Source of the DNA: Tannerellaceae bacterium
GTDB lineage: Bacteria > Bacteroidota > Bacteroidia > Bacteroidales > Tannerellaceae
Length of the DNA: 34,927 nucleotides
Direction of reading: 5' to 3'
Assembly (NCBI GenBank): GCA_031266215.1
Contig: JAISBL010000107.1
Coordinates: 1-34,927, forward strand
Below the pieces are notes generated by a model. It made no database searches and was not told the origin of the DNA. It saw only the letters and a list, made by a program, of their open reading frames with translations. Positions 6,971 through 16,800 of the stretch are shown here, in pieces (position 1 is the stretch's first letter; every line of letters starts with the position of its first letter). The position numbers were made by a program, and so were the translations under genes.

Positions 6971-8704
6971 CTAAAGCTTCTTAAGGGTGAAGAGGAACTC
7001 CAGCCCGCCGTTGATACGGTTTTTCACCTGAATATCGCCTTTGTGGAAAAGGATGGCATTCTTCACTATCGACAGGCCCAGGCCTGAGCCTCCGGTATCG
7101 CGCGTGCGGCCTTCGTTTATACGGTAGAAGCGCTCGAATATGCGGCCCAGGTGCTGCTCGCCGACACCGACCCCGGTATCGTAATAAGAGAAGTAGAAAT
7201 AGCGCTCATCCCCGGCATACTGACTGATATGTATATCTATGTCATGCCCCGCGTAGCTGATGGAATTGTCGGCAAGGTTGCGGAAGATGGAGTAGAGCAG
7301 CGTATAGTTGCCCGTCACCGTGAGGCCCTCCGGAATGGACGATGTAAACCTGATGCGCTTTTCGGCAAGCCTGTCGCTGAGGTCGGTGCGCACTTCGCCG
7401 ACCAGTACCGGCAGGTTCACCTTCTCTACGCTGAACTGCGATGGAGCGTCTTCGATCTTGCTTATTATACTTACGTCTTCGATCAGGTTCGACAGGCGTA
7501 TTGCCTGCACGAAGGCGCGCTCGATAAACTGCTTCTGCCTGCTTTCGTCAAGCTCGTGGGTGTTCAGCGTTTCCAGATACCCGCGCAGGCTCGTTACGGG
7601 AGTGCGCAGCTCATGGGCGATGTTGCTTGTCATCTCCTGCTTCATGAGGCGGGTTTTTTCGGCCTTGCTGATGTCTTTTATGATTATCTCGAAACTGCCG
7701 TCTCCGAATATGATGGATTGCAACGAGAAAGTCCTGCCGTTTTTACTTATCTGGAAGACCATATGGTTGGTCTCCCTGTCTTCATCGTGAAGGAAATCGG
7801 TTACGGGCCTGAACATCTGGTCTTCCAGTATATCTTCTGCGTCAAAGGCGGGATAATCGGTTATCAGGTTGATGTAGCGTATAAAGCCTGTGTTGGCGTA
7901 TATCTTCTTCATATCGCGGTTGAAGATGCAAAGCCCCTCGCCGGAGAACCGGAAATGACGTATCAGCTTCTCGCGCTCTATCTCGGTATTCTTCCTGCTG
8001 TTCTCCATTTGCTTGAAGATGTCTGTCAGCTCATTGCCTATCTCGCCGAGCTCGTCGGCCTGGAAGTGCATATTCTCCGGGATGGATTGCCCTTTACGAA
8101 CCCTTTGCGAGAGTCGCTTCAACTGAAGTATTGATTTGCTGAAACGCCCGGCTACGTAGTTGATGAATATCAGGACGACAACAAAGAGGGCGACTATCAT
8201 GTAGGCAAACAGGTTTTCGGCTTTCAGCATATTGCGCGTCCCGGTATTGTAAGGCAGGGCTACGCGGACGTAGTAGGGGCTGAAATGCCGGGCGTAATAC
8301 AGGTATTCCTGACTGGTGGAGGCCGACGTCCGGATGTTTGTGCCGTACGCCGAACGAAGGGCGTTCATTATCTCCGGCCGGCCGAGGTGGTTATCCATGC
8401 GGTTGAGGTCGGCCACCTCATTGTCGAACAATACCTCTCCGCTGTCGTTAATGACCGATATGCGTATATGATCGGGCATAAGCCGGCTGAGTTCGCCCAG
8501 CCTCCCAATGGCATCGTCCCTCTCCTGCCCCTGCCGGCGGATAAACTCGTGTATGATCTCTGTGTATCCGTCCAGACGGGCTTCAAGGTCAGCCTGGCGG
8601 AAAGACTTCTCATGCTTCCGCTCGATCAGGATAACGCCCGCTGCAAACAAAAAGAAGATGATCAGGAAATAGCCGAATATGCGCCCCCGGTAATTAAGTC
8701 TCAT
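6971..8704 (-). CDS. PhoR-like membrane sensor histidine kinase
   Basis: 577 residues: TM1 at about 9-27, a periplasmic sensor loop of about 140 residues, TM2 at about 165-187, a HAMP linker (about 188-240), a PAS-like domain (about 245-350), HisKA with phospho-acceptor His364 in NIAHELRTPV, and an ATPase domain with the N box NLADNS (476-481), DTGVGVG (509-515) and GGSGLGLS (538-545). All catalytic motifs are present. The start ATG overlaps the response-regulator stop by 4 bp (ATGA), so the two are translationally coupled. The HAMP-PAS-HisKA order is that of PhoR and its Bacteroidota relatives (RprX type); the signal is not known. Confidence 0.92.
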   Translation of the reverse strand: MRLNYRGRIFGYFLIIFFLFAAGVILIERKHEKSFRQADLEARLDGYTEIIHEFIRRQGQERDDAIGRLGELSRLMPDHIRISVINDSGEVLFDNEVADLNRMDNHLGRPEIMNALRSAYGTNIRTSASTSQEYLYYARHFSPYYVRVALPYNTGTRNMLKAENLFAYMIVALFVVVLIFINYVAGRFSKSILQLKRLSQRVRKGQSIPENMHFQADELGEIGNELTDIFKQMENSRKNTEIEREKLIRHFRFSGEGLCIFNRDMKKIYANTGFIRYINLITDYPAFDAEDILEDQMFRPVTDFLHDEDRETNHMVFQISKNGRTFSLQSIIFGDGSFEIIIKDISKAEKTRLMKQEMTSNIAHELRTPVTSLRGYLETLNTHELDESRQKQFIERAFVQAIRLSNLIEDVSIISKIEDAPSQFSVEKVNLPVLVGEVRTDLSDRLAEKRIRFTSSIPEGLTVTGNYTLLYSIFRNLADNSISYAGHDIDIHISQYAGDERYFYFSYYDTGVGVGEQHLGRIFERFYRINEGRTRDTGGSGLGLSIVKNAILFHKGDIQVKNRINGGLEFLFTLKKL

Positions 8705-9408
8705 GAATGCCGGCGTTTTGCAGGGTTAAACAAATACCCGTACCCGGTGCGGTTAACGATGCAATCGGCATAAGGCCCTATCTTTTTCCTCAGCCGGGTG
8801 ATATGCACGTCTACGGTTCTCTCAAGTACAATACCTTCGTTGCCCCATGCTTTGTCAAGGATATCATTGCGCGAGAATATCTCCCCCTCGTTCTGTACCA
8901 GCAGCAGCAATATATTGTATTCGGTTTTTGTCAGCTCCACAACCTTCCCGCCGATGAAAAGCGTCTTCGTGCGGCGGTCTATCGCCATGTCGTCGGTCTG
9001 CAAAACATCCGGCTCCGTTTTTACCGGCGAACCAATTCGCCGCAGCACGCTTCTTACCCTTGCCACAACCTCCTTTATGGAGAAAGGCTTTGATATATAA
9101 TCATCCCCGCCGATGGAAAAGCCCGTCAGCATATCATTCTCCGTATTACGGGCGGTAAGGAATATCACCGGCGTCCGGTTACCATCCTTACGCAACTGGT
9201 CGGCCATTTTGAATCCCGACATGCCGCCCATCATAACATCCAGCAATATCAGGTGATGCCCCGGCGTGAGTATGCGTAACGCCTCTTCGGCGGACTCGGC
9301 CACGTCAATAAGGTATCCCTCGTTCTCAAGGTTAAACTGGAGTATCTCCCGGATGTCGGCCTCGTCGTCAACCACCAGGATACGTATGTTTTCGTTCTTC
9401 ATTTCCAT
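8701..9408 (-). CDS. OmpR/PhoB-family response regulator
   Basis: 235 residues from the ATG at 9408. The receiver has acidic Asp14/Asp15, phospho-acceptor Asp57 (LILLDVMM), Thr85 and Lys107 (SKPFS). The C-terminal winged helix has KVVELTKTEYNILLLL and RTVDVHITRLRKKIG. Other starts are possible: ATG at 9402 gives MKNENIRI, and TTG at 9432 would add eight residues; the ATG is preferred. The kinase gene overlaps its 3' end. Four half-sites spaced by 11 bp lie just upstream (9448-9485) and suggest autoregulation. The PAP2 phosphatase gene upstream ends at 9482, so read-through from its promoter is also possible. Confidence 0.92.
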   Translation of the reverse strand: MEMKNENIRILVVDDEADIREILQFNLENEGYLIDVAESAEEALRILTPGHHLILLDVMMGGMSGFKMADQLRKDGNRTPVIFLTARNTENDMLTGFSIGGDDYISKPFSIKEVVARVRSVLRRIGSPVKTEPDVLQTDDMAIDRRTKTLFIGGKVVELTKTEYNILLLLVQNEGEIFSRNDILDKAWGNEGIVLERTVDVHITRLRKKIGPYADCIVNRTGYGYLFNPAKRRHS

Positions 9409-9429
9409 TACTGAATTCTTTATGTGTTG

Positions 9430-9485
9430 CAAGGATAAGTGAGAGTTGTAACAGAACGGTTACGGAAAAGTTACCAGACGGTTAA
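9430..9485 (-). promoter_or_regulatory. Predicted regulator-binding site: four half-sites spaced 11 bp
   Basis: Read on the minus strand, TTAAC (9485-9481), GTAAC (9474-9470), GTAAC (9463-9459) and GTTAC (9452-9448) start exactly 11 bp apart. OmpR/PhoB-type regulators bind direct repeats on an 11-bp period, and the gene following is such a regulator. A near-consensus -7 box TATCCTTG (plus 9430-9437) lies directly downstream, so the sites would overlap the -33 region. The site also overlaps the end of the PAP2 gene by 4 bp. Confidence 0.5.
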
Positions 9486-10228
9486 AACCGGCAGGCAAAC
9501 CCCAGTCCGTACATATCGTTCCCTGCCAGCGGGACGATGCTGATGTCTCGTCCGTCGTCGCCCATAATCCGCCTGAAGGCCGGCAGCAGCAGGTAAGCCG
9601 CCTCGACGCTCAGTATGCCAATCCCGGCCCCCGCCACCACGTCACTCAGCCAGTGCTTCCGGTTCATCATACGCATAATACCCGTAGCGCCCGCCGTAGC
9701 GTAACCGGCGACGCTTATCCAGGGCGAATGCCCGCCATATTCCCTGAACAGTATATGCGCTCCGGTAAAGGCGGTGGCGGTATGCCCGCTTGGGAATGAA
9801 TTATCGGCCGAGTTGTCGGGCCGCCTCACGCTCAGGCTGTTTTTGACCGCATGTACAGACGCCGTCATGATAAGGTGCGAAGAAACCATCACAAACGTGC
9901 GGTCCCGCAGACTGTTCCTGGCCTTCACTCCGGCGAAATCCAGTCCGTACACCGCCACGGCGGGCGCATATTGCACATAATCATCTATCCATGTATGGCC
10001 GTGGGCGATCTCATTGTTTACAAACCTGTCCAGCCTTTTAAACGCGGGTATAGCCTGCGTCGCCGCACCGTAAGCAACAAACGCGGCGGGGAGTATCAGC
10101 CTGCCATACGACCCGGCGCTCACCTGCGCAGGCGCGTCGTACCTGAAGTGTAGGCTGTCGCTCTGGGCATGAGCCGTGTTTGCAAATATCACAACGGACA
10201 GGAGGGAGAACAGCGATAAATAATTCAT
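9482..10228 (-). CDS. Membrane-associated PAP2-family phosphatase
   Basis: 248 residues with an N-terminal signal peptide (cleavage near AHA-QS) and hydrophobic segments. The three phosphatase motifs are complete: K129-x6-R136-P137 (KNSLSVRRP), PSGH (146-149, catalytic His149) and R186-x5-H192-x3-D196 (catalytic His192). This class hydrolyses phosphatidic acid, undecaprenyl diphosphate or lipid A phosphates at the periplasmic face; the substrate is not determined by sequence. The neighbouring two-component genes on the same strand suggest, but do not prove, a link to phosphate or envelope sensing. It has its own good promoter upstream. Confidence 0.9.
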   Translation of the reverse strand: MNYLSLFSLLSVVIFANTAHAQSDSLHFRYDAPAQVSAGSYGRLILPAAFVAYGAATQAIPAFKRLDRFVNNEIAHGHTWIDDYVQYAPAVAVYGLDFAGVKARNSLRDRTFVMVSSHLIMTASVHAVKNSLSVRRPDNSADNSFPSGHTATAFTGAHILFREYGGHSPWISVAGYATAGATGIMRMMNRKHWLSDVVAGAGIGILSVEAAYLLLPAFRRIMGDDGRDISIVPLAGNDMYGLGFACRF

Positions 10229-10264
10229 TTGGTCTCGTTTAATAATGATCCTTTAAGAGCATGG

Positions 10265-10296
10265 CAAATGTAAATGAATTACTTAAATCCGGCAAA
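10265..10296 (-). promoter_or_regulatory. Promoter of the PAP2 gene
   Basis: Minus strand TTTG (plus CAAA 10293-10296), 20 bp, then TACATTTG (plus 10265-10272): an excellent Bacteroidota promoter, placed about 37 bp before the ATG at 10228. Confidence 0.7.
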
Positions 10297-10320
10297 CAGG
10301 CGCCTTCGACCCGTCTCCGA

Positions 10321-10355
10321 CCGGGCGCCGGCAGGGCTTCCCGTACGGCGCCCGG
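10321..10355. other. Unexplained perfect 9-bp G/C hairpin
   Basis: CCGGGCGCC (10321-10329) and GGCGCCCGG (10347-10355) are perfect inverted copies around a 17-nt loop, lying between the divergent PAP2 and cysK promoters. No U-run follows on either strand, so it is not a standard terminator. It could be a protein-binding dyad. Confidence 0.6.
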
Positions 10356-10401
10356 GCTAATATACCATATGCAAGGTATTTAACGCCCGGTTTTGCGGTT
10401 T

Positions 10402-10409
10402 TATCTTTG
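10402..10409 (+). promoter_or_regulatory. -7 box TATCTTTG for cysK
   Basis: A perfect TAnnTTTG 34 bp before the cysK ATG. No clear TTG at the expected -33 position. Confidence 0.55.
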
Positions 10410-10443
10410 TCGCGTTTGATTACTAAATTTTAAAAGAAATATC

Positions 10444-11391
10444 ATGGGAAAAATTGCAAAGCAACTGACAGACCTCATAGGTAATACCCCTCTGCTGGAG
10501 TTGTCAAATTACAATGCAGACAAGGGTCTGAAAGCACGCGTAATCGGCAAGCTGGAATATTTTAATCCGGCCGGTAGCGTAAAAGACAGAATCGCCTTGT
10601 CGATGGTTACGGATGCCGAAGAAAAAGGTTTGCTCAGACCGGGGTCTACGATCATTGAACCGACAAGCGGGAATACCGGCGTAGGGCTTGCTTTCGTCTC
10701 AGCCTCCAAAGGCTATAAGCTCATCCTTACGATGCCGGAAACGATGAGCCTGGAACGCCGCAACCTCCTGAAAGCCCTGGGGGCAAATCTGGTGCTTACG
10801 CCGGGCAGCGAAGGCATGAAGGGCGCAGTGGCCAGGGCCGAAGCGTTACAGAAAGAGACGCCTGGCTCCATAGTCCTCCAGCAATTCGAAAACCCGGCCA
10901 ATCCGGCCATACACCGCCAGACAACGGCGCGGGAGATATGGGAGGATACTGACGGGAAGGTTGACATCTTTGTCAGCGGCGTAGGCACGGGAGGAACCGT
11001 CAGCGGCGTAGGCGAGGTGCTGAAATCGCTCAACCCGAAGATAGAGATCGTCGCCGTAGAGCCGGCCGATTCTCCGGTGCTGTCGGGAGGTAAACCCGGT
11101 GCGCACAAGATACAGGGGATAGGGGCCGGCTTTGTTCCTAAAATATACGACGGGAAGGTGGTAGACCGCATTGTCAGGGTGGCTAATGACGACGCTATCC
11201 GTACAAGTCGCGAACTGGCCCGGCAGGAAGGGCTTCTGGTAGGAATATCGTCGGGGGCCGCCGCATTTGCCGCTACCGGGCTTGCCCAACTTCCGGAAAA
11301 CGAAGGAAAAATAATCGTCGCCCTGTTACCCGATACGGGAGAGAGATATTTGTCTACTGTTCTTTATGCTTTTGAAGAATATCCGCTGTAA
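10444..11391 (+). CDS. cysK: Cysteine synthase A (O-acetylserine sulfhydrylase)
   Basis: 315 residues, the usual length. PLP-binding Lys47 is in [10 protein letters not shown], the substrate loop TSGNTG is at 74-79, and [10 protein letters not shown] supplies the phosphate-binding turn. The enzyme makes cysteine from O-acetylserine and sulfide in the cytoplasm. It is a single-gene unit with its own promoter and terminator, between a minus-strand phosphatase and the sigma-factor locus. The C-terminus [17 protein letters not shown] lacks the regulatory extension of plant or fungal forms. CysK is favoured over CysM by its overall similarity and the TSGNTG loop. Confidence 0.95.
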   Translation: MGKIAKQLTDLIGNTPLLELSNYNADKGLKARVIGKLEYFNPAGSVKDRIALSMVTDAEEKGLLRPGSTIIEPTSGNTGVGLAFVSASKGYKLILTMPETMSLERRNLLKALGANLVLTPGSEGMKGAVARAEALQKETPGSIVLQQFENPANPAIHRQTTAREIWEDTDGKVDIFVSGVGTGGTVSGVGEVLKSLNPKIEIVAVEPADSPVLSGGKPGAHKIQGIGAGFVPKIYDGKVVDRIVRVANDDAIRTSRELARQEGLLVGISSGAAAFAATGLAQLPENEGKIIVALLPDTGERYLSTVLYAFEEYPL

Positions 11392-11407
11392 CGGCGGATA
11401 TTTCTTT
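11379..11407 (+). terminator. Rho-independent terminator of cysK
   Basis: ATATCCGC (11379-11386) pairs with GCGGATAT (11394-11401), and the loop contains the cysK stop codon. A T-rich tail TTCTTTG follows. Confidence 0.65.
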
Positions 11408-11564
11408 GCCTTACCGAAACCTTCAATTCTCAGCAATAGCTTAGACATGCGCACGTTGCGGAGGCTTACTCCCGGCTCGCGCATTCCTGCCGGGCGCGCC
11501 GCCGGCGATGATGTCAGGAAATTATGAAATTCGTATCTTGCGACTGATTACATAAAGGATCAGG

Positions 11565-12149
11565 ATGCGCTTGGCGATTGACATTGATAAACTTAGACAA
11601 GGAAATCAGGATGTATTCCGTGATTTCTTTGTCTTGTTCTATCCTAAAATGATGGCATTAGCCTGCCGTTTTGTAGACGAACAAACGGCTGAAGACCTGG
11701 TTCAGGAGGTATTTGCCTCTTATTGGGAACAAAGAAAGGAGATACAGGCGGATAATATCCGGTCTTTCCTTTATAAATGGCTGCAAAACAGATGCCTTAA
11801 CCACCTTAAACACCAGATGGTAGCCGATGAATACGAAGCCCGCGTAAAGATTGCCGAGGCGCGGATCGCTTTTTTAAATGAATCTTCCGACGTGAACGAT
11901 GTATTTAAACAGGTGGTAAACCAAAACATCCGCGAAGTGATAGAAATCTCAGTCAGGAAGCTCCCTCCCAAATGTGCACAGGCTTTCAGGTTATGCTATT
12001 ATCATGATATGTCGCATAAGGAAATTGCTGATGCTATGGACATTTCTCCACGCACGGTAGAAGGACATATACGCCAGGCGACCCTTTTTTTACGTGACGA
12101 CCTGCGTGATCTTTTCATGCTGTTCTTCGTGTTTTACGGCACGGTTTGA
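11565..12149 (+). CDS. ECF RNA polymerase sigma factor of the glycan-locus type
   Basis: 194 residues. Region 2 includes FRDFFVLFYPKMMALACRFV and TAEDLVQEVFASYWEQR; region 4 has KLPPKCAQAFRLCYYHDMSHKEIADAM and ISPRTVEGHIRQA, the helix-turn-helix for the -35 element. This is the Bacteroidota ECF group that pairs with a FecR anti-sigma and a SusC transporter with an STN domain. RBS AAAGGA lies 5-10 nt before the ATG. Unusually, FecR is not adjacent but 613 bp downstream, separated by array 2. Expected role: activates the susC/susD genes when the transporter binds substrate. Confidence 0.92.
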   Translation: MRLAIDIDKLRQGNQDVFRDFFVLFYPKMMALACRFVDEQTAEDLVQEVFASYWEQRKEIQADNIRSFLYKWLQNRCLNHLKHQMVADEYEARVKIAEARIAFLNESSDVNDVFKQVVNQNIREVIEISVRKLPPKCAQAFRLCYYHDMSHKEIADAMDISPRTVEGHIRQATLFLRDDLRDLFMLFFVFYGTV

Positions 12150-12426
12150 TTTTTTTATTACTGTCCGCTAAAAACATAATTGTCCTTATAATTAAGGGCT
12201 GATATTCCGTAATTGATCATAGAAAAAGCGCAGGAATACAGATAAATTGCGTTAAGAAAGGCTTTGTGCAGGTGTATTTTACCGAATGGTGAAACAGGCG
12301 GTGACGTTTTGTTGTGACCGGAATGTTTTTATAAGGAGCGGATAATTAAAAGGTTAGTAATCTATTACACTCGTGTGAGCCGGATAAAAACACGCAGGGG
12401 ACTCTTTTATTTACCCGGAAATTTGT
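12150..12426 (+). other. Sigma-FecR intergenic, left part
   Basis: A T-run follows the sigma stop (12149-12156) but without a strong stem. Beyond that I see no gene, promoter or repeat before the array starts at 12427. Confidence 0.4.
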
Positions 12427-12691
12427 TCCCGCCGCACGTGGGACAGGTTTTATCCCGCATGGGATAGATTTCATTTGACGTGTTATGGATTTCATCTCAT
12501 GTGGGATAGATTTTATCTCATGCGGGACAGGTTTCATTTGAAGTGTTATGAATTTCATCTCACGTGGGACAGGTTTTATCCCACATGGGATAGGTTTCAT
12601 TTAACGTGTTATGGATTTCATCTCAAGTGGGATAGATTTTATCTCATGTGCGGCGGATTTCATTTTTCATGAGGCGGGTTTTATCCGGCGG
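12427..12691. repeat. Array 2: about twelve 21-bp repeats with a 63-bp super-repeat
   Basis: Consecutive 21-bp units begin at 12448, 12469, 12490 and so on to 12679, plus a degenerate unit from 12427. Three unit types recur in order: TTTTATC[CT]C....GGGA[TC]AG, then TTTCATTTGACGTGTTATG, then TTTCATCTCA[CTA]GTGGGA, giving a 63-bp higher-order repeat seen about three times before it degenerates at the right end. Dyads occur within units; for example TATCCCACATGGGATA (7-bp arms) near 12577-12592. Frames stay open on both strands because 21 is a multiple of three. It separates the sigma gene from the FecR gene. Confidence 0.93.
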
Positions 12692-12762
12692 TTGTTTTTT
12701 TCTGTATCCCCGCCACGTAGTTTTACCTCTCTCAACTGTCTTCTTTATACACATAGCCGAAA

Positions 12763-13749
12763 ATGGATGATCAATTACTTATAAGGTTTCTAACGCACCG
12801 GTGCCGGGAGGAAGAACTCCGGCAGATAAGCCGATGGATTGCAACGGACAAATCCAACGCCGACTGGCTGTTTGAGATGGAGCAGATATGGAGCTTAAAG
12901 GATGAACTGCGCTTTTCGGACGAACAGAAGATCAGCCGGGCCTATAACAGGTTCGTTTCGGGAATGGAAGCCAAGCCTGCCATGAAACCGGGGAAACGGG
13001 TGTTTATCTCTGTCATGAAGTATGCGGCCGCCGCAGTAATTATCCTTCTTCTGTCGGTAAACCTGTACAGGATGCTGGAGGAGGAGGAAGTTCCTTTATC
13101 AATGAACATTGTCGAAGTCCCTATGGGCGAACGCGCGTCGTTGACGTTAAGCGACGGCACCAAAGTGTGGCTCAATGCCGATACCAGATTCTATTACCCT
13201 TCACGGTTTATGTCAAAAAAGAGAGGTGGCAGGGAAGTAATGATCGATGGTGAAGGCTATTTTGAAGTGGCTAAAGATGAAAAACGGCCTTTCGTCGTAA
13301 AAGGCGACCTGTTTGATATAAGCGTTTTAGGAACAGAGTTCAATGTGAAGGCCCATAAGAATGAGCCCGCGGAGATTTCCCTGAAAGAGGGTAAGATCAA
13401 AGTCGGCACGCCAGGCAGAGATGATCCGATGATCCTTAGTCCCAATGACCAGATTCAGGTTTCAACAAACGGGAAGACCAGGCTCCAGCAAATAGATATG
13501 TCAACAGTCAACAGTTGGACTAACGGCGAGATTGCGTTTAAAGACGAGCCTTTATCGGTTATTATTAAAACACTGGAGCGGAAGTTCAATACTCCCATTG
13601 TCCTGGTAGACCGTGATCTGTCCGACGAGCTTTTCCACTGCCGGACGTCTTCGGAAAAGACGCTGCCCGAAGTGCTGGACCTGTTAAAGGATACCAGGCG
13701 GATGAACTACAGGTTTGAAAACAACAAAGTATTAATTACAAAAAAGTGA
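12763..13749 (+). CDS. FecR-type anti-sigma factor
   Basis: 328 residues: an N-terminal cytoplasmic part (1 to about 82), one membrane segment YAAAAVIILLLSVNLYRML (about 87-105), a periplasmic FecR domain (VPMGERASLTLSDGTKVWLNA... FDISVLGTEFNVKA) and a C-terminal DUF4974 domain (GEIAFKDEPLSVIIKTLERKF... NYRFENNKVLITKK). Known role: holds the ECF sigma at the membrane until the STN domain of SusC signals. The SusC gene follows 122 bp downstream across a strong hairpin. No canonical promoter was seen upstream; array 2 lies just before it. Confidence 0.93.
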   Translation: MDDQLLIRFLTHRCREEELRQISRWIATDKSNADWLFEMEQIWSLKDELRFSDEQKISRAYNRFVSGMEAKPAMKPGKRVFISVMKYAAAAVIILLLSVNLYRMLEEEEVPLSMNIVEVPMGERASLTLSDGTKVWLNADTRFYYPSRFMSKKRGGREVMIDGEGYFEVAKDEKRPFVVKGDLFDISVLGTEFNVKAHKNEPAEISLKEGKIKVGTPGRDDPMILSPNDQIQVSTNGKTRLQQIDMSTVNSWTNGEIAFKDEPLSVIIKTLERKFNTPIVLVDRDLSDELFHCRTSSEKTLPEVLDLLKDTRRMNYRFENNKVLITKK

Positions 13750-13777
13750 TGCCTATGGGATAAACAGATAAAACAAA

Positions 13778-13807
13778 AACCGGAAAATGTTGCAGCATTT
13801 TCCGGTT
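13778..13807. terminator. Strong 12-bp hairpin between fecR and susC
   Basis: AACCGGAAAATG (13778-13789) and CATTTTCCGGTT (13796-13807) are perfect inverted copies around a 6-nt loop. On the plus strand no U-run follows, but on the minus strand the stem is followed by TTTGTTTT, so it reads best as a minus-direction terminator. On the plus strand it could terminate or attenuate fecR before susC. Confidence 0.65.
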
Positions 13808-13871
13808 CGGGATTAGAAAGCAAATTTGATTTATAAACCTGAAATTATTACCAACTAACCATTGCAAAGAT

Positions 13872-16800
13872 ATGAATTATAGTCAGATAAATGGATTTTT
13901 TCACGCGAAAAGGCATCCATTCCTAAGCAAAGCTCTATTTATAATGAGATGTATCTTTTTGTTTATCATTCTGGGCACATTACAATCCCTGGCTACAGTG
14001 AGTTATTCACAGTCAGCGCTGTTAACATTAGAAAAAGAAAATACCACAATTCAGGAAATACTCTCCACGATTGAAAATGAGAGTGAGTTTTACTTTACGT
14101 ACAACCTGAATCAGATCAATGTTAATAAGAAAACTTCTGTACGGGTGGCAAACAAGGATATTACCGAAATCCTGAATATTTTATTCCCCGAAGGAGATGT
14201 AAAATATATCATACACGACCGTCATGTCGTATTGTATAAAGAGGTGGCCGCACGGTCAGGCTCCGCCAAAGATTCAGACACGCCCGGAGTATTGGGAGCG
14301 GACCAGCAGGCCAGGATAATCTCAGGAACGGTAACAGACGAATTCGGAGAACCTCTGATCGGAGTCAATGTGGCCGTCAAAGGGACGACCAACGGCTCGG
14401 TAACCGATGTCAACGGCAATTTTACCTTACAGCAGGTGTCTGAAGGCTCTACATTAATGATCAGCTACGTCGGGCACATAACACAGGAAATCCTCGTAGG
14501 CAGCCAATCGTTTTATCTCATTGTTCTGAGGGAAGATACACAGAGCCTCGACGAAGTGGTTGTAGTAGGCTATGGCGTACAGAAGAAACAAACCCTGTCA
14601 GGGTCTGTCACTTCCATAGGGGCTGAAGATATATCTTCTACCAAGACAGAGAACGTAATCAGTAATATCCAGGGGAAAATGCCGGGATTACTGATACGCC
14701 AGCGCACAGGGGAACCCGGCGTCTTTGATAATCTTATCAGTATCCGCGGATACGGGAACCCGTTGGTGGTTATCGACGGCGTAACCCGTCCGATGGAGGA
14801 TGGGGCCAGCGAACTGGCCCAGTTGAATACCGATGATATTGAAAATATCTCCATCCTGAAAGACGCCTCCGCCGCTATCTACGGGATGAATGCGGCAAAC
14901 GGGGTGATTATTGTTACGACCAAGAAAGGACAGGACGGAAAGGCCAGGGTCTCATATTCCAACTTATTCGGTATGAAAGGCGCTACCGGCATGGAGATGA
15001 CCGTCGATGCCTATACTTATCGTTTAATGGCTAACGAGATGCAGCGCAATATTGGCGCCACTCCTACTTACAGCGACGAGATACTTGAGAAATACAGGAA
15101 TAACGAGCCGGGATATAATGATCATAACTGGCTGAAGATGTTCCTGAACGACTGGGCTTTCCAGCAACAGCATAATATCTCGGTAAGAGGCGGAACGGAC
15201 AAGGTGAAATATTTCAACAGCTTCGCCTATGCCGAAGATAACGGACTGCTCAAAGGCGGCAACCAGAAGTATAATCGCTTCAACTTCCGCTCTAACACCA
15301 CGGCGGAGATCGCAAAAGGCCTGCAGTTGAACGTCAATGTGTCGGGCCGGCTGGACAACAGCGAGGCTCCCCGCGATGAGTTTCAGTGGCTGTATAAGAT
15401 ATTAATGATTAACGACCGGGGTAAAAACTGGCATACCATTGACAATGAAAACCACCTGACCTCCATTGAGCCGGAAAGGAAAAACGCCTACGCGCTGGCC
15501 GACCCGGATATCGACGGCTACCGCAGGTATAAGAACTTCAACTATTCGGCTAATCTGGAGATGACCTACAAGGTTCCCTTTGTAGACGGATTAACGCTCG
15601 GAGTGCTCGGCGCATATGACGGGTACGAGAGGAACGAATCAAAACTACACAAGATGTACGACCTGTACGATTACTATACCGATGAGTATGTAGTGACCAA
15701 CGGGGCCGGGACGTACAGCAATACCATCAGGCTGTTCCAGAAAGTGCATGCCCGCGGGCAGGTCAACTATACACGCTCGCTCGGCAATCATAACTTCAAC
15801 GTTATGGGAGTTGCCGAACTGACAGCCACCCGGATGGACGAATTACAGGGTATGCGGCGCTATGCCGAATTTTACACCCATGACATCATCAACCAGGGAA
15901 CAGCCACAACGGCTTCCAATTCGGGGTTCCGCCGCTACGGGCGTCTTGCCGCCTACCTGGGGCGTATCAATTATGATTATGCCGGCAAATACCTGCTCGA
16001 AGGGGTTGTGCGTTACGACGGTTCTTACCGTTACGCTCCCTCAAAACGATGGGCTTTCTTCCCGTCGGTAAGCGCAGGGTGGCGCCTGTCGGAGGAATCT
16101 TTTATCAAGGATAATCTTGCGTTCATAAGCAACCTGAAGCTGAGGGTGTCCTACGGCAAGAGCGGGTACGATGCCGGCAATGAGTTTGAATATGTGGCAG
16201 GTTATACGGCCCAGTCCAACAGCAACTCCAATTACATGACCGACAGAAGTTATGTCTTTGAAGACGGACAGGCTACCACCGGCATGGTTCCTCCGGGCGT
16301 TGTCAATGACAACCTGAGCTGGGTTACCTCCGCAACGTCAAACATCGGGGTCGATCTCGACCTCTGGCATGGCAAACTGGGCTTTGTCCTCGATCTGTTC
16401 CAGCGGGAGAATACCGGACTGCTGGCCAGCCGTATCCAGTCGGTGCCTAATACCTTCGGCTCGACCTTCCCGCAGGAAAACATCAACTCGACGGTGAACA
16501 GGGGTTTTGAAATATCAGTGACCCACCGGGGGCAGGTCGGGAAGGATTTTAATTACTCTGTGAGCGCCAATTTCACTTACGCCCGCACCAAAGAACTGCA
16601 TTACGAGAGGGCGCCCCACACCAGTTCATGGGACCGCTGGGTAAACGGACGTGAAGACCGTTATACCGGGAGGATGTGGCTGTATGAATATGAAGGGCAA
16701 TATACCTCGCTGGAGGAATATGAGACCGCTCCGCTGCTCGGAGGCACCCAGGGTAATTCCAAGATGCTGCCCGGCAGCTATAAGATAACAGACCTGAATG

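Noticed and set aside
11448-11457. Single TGCGCACGTT upstream of the sigma gene, like the array 1 core
   Set aside because: Only one copy with no dyad partner at 21 bp; a chance match is likely.
12346-12672. Heptad-type frames on both strands across array 2
   Set aside because: Same artefact: the period is a multiple of three and the units have no stop. No conserved domain or plausible start.
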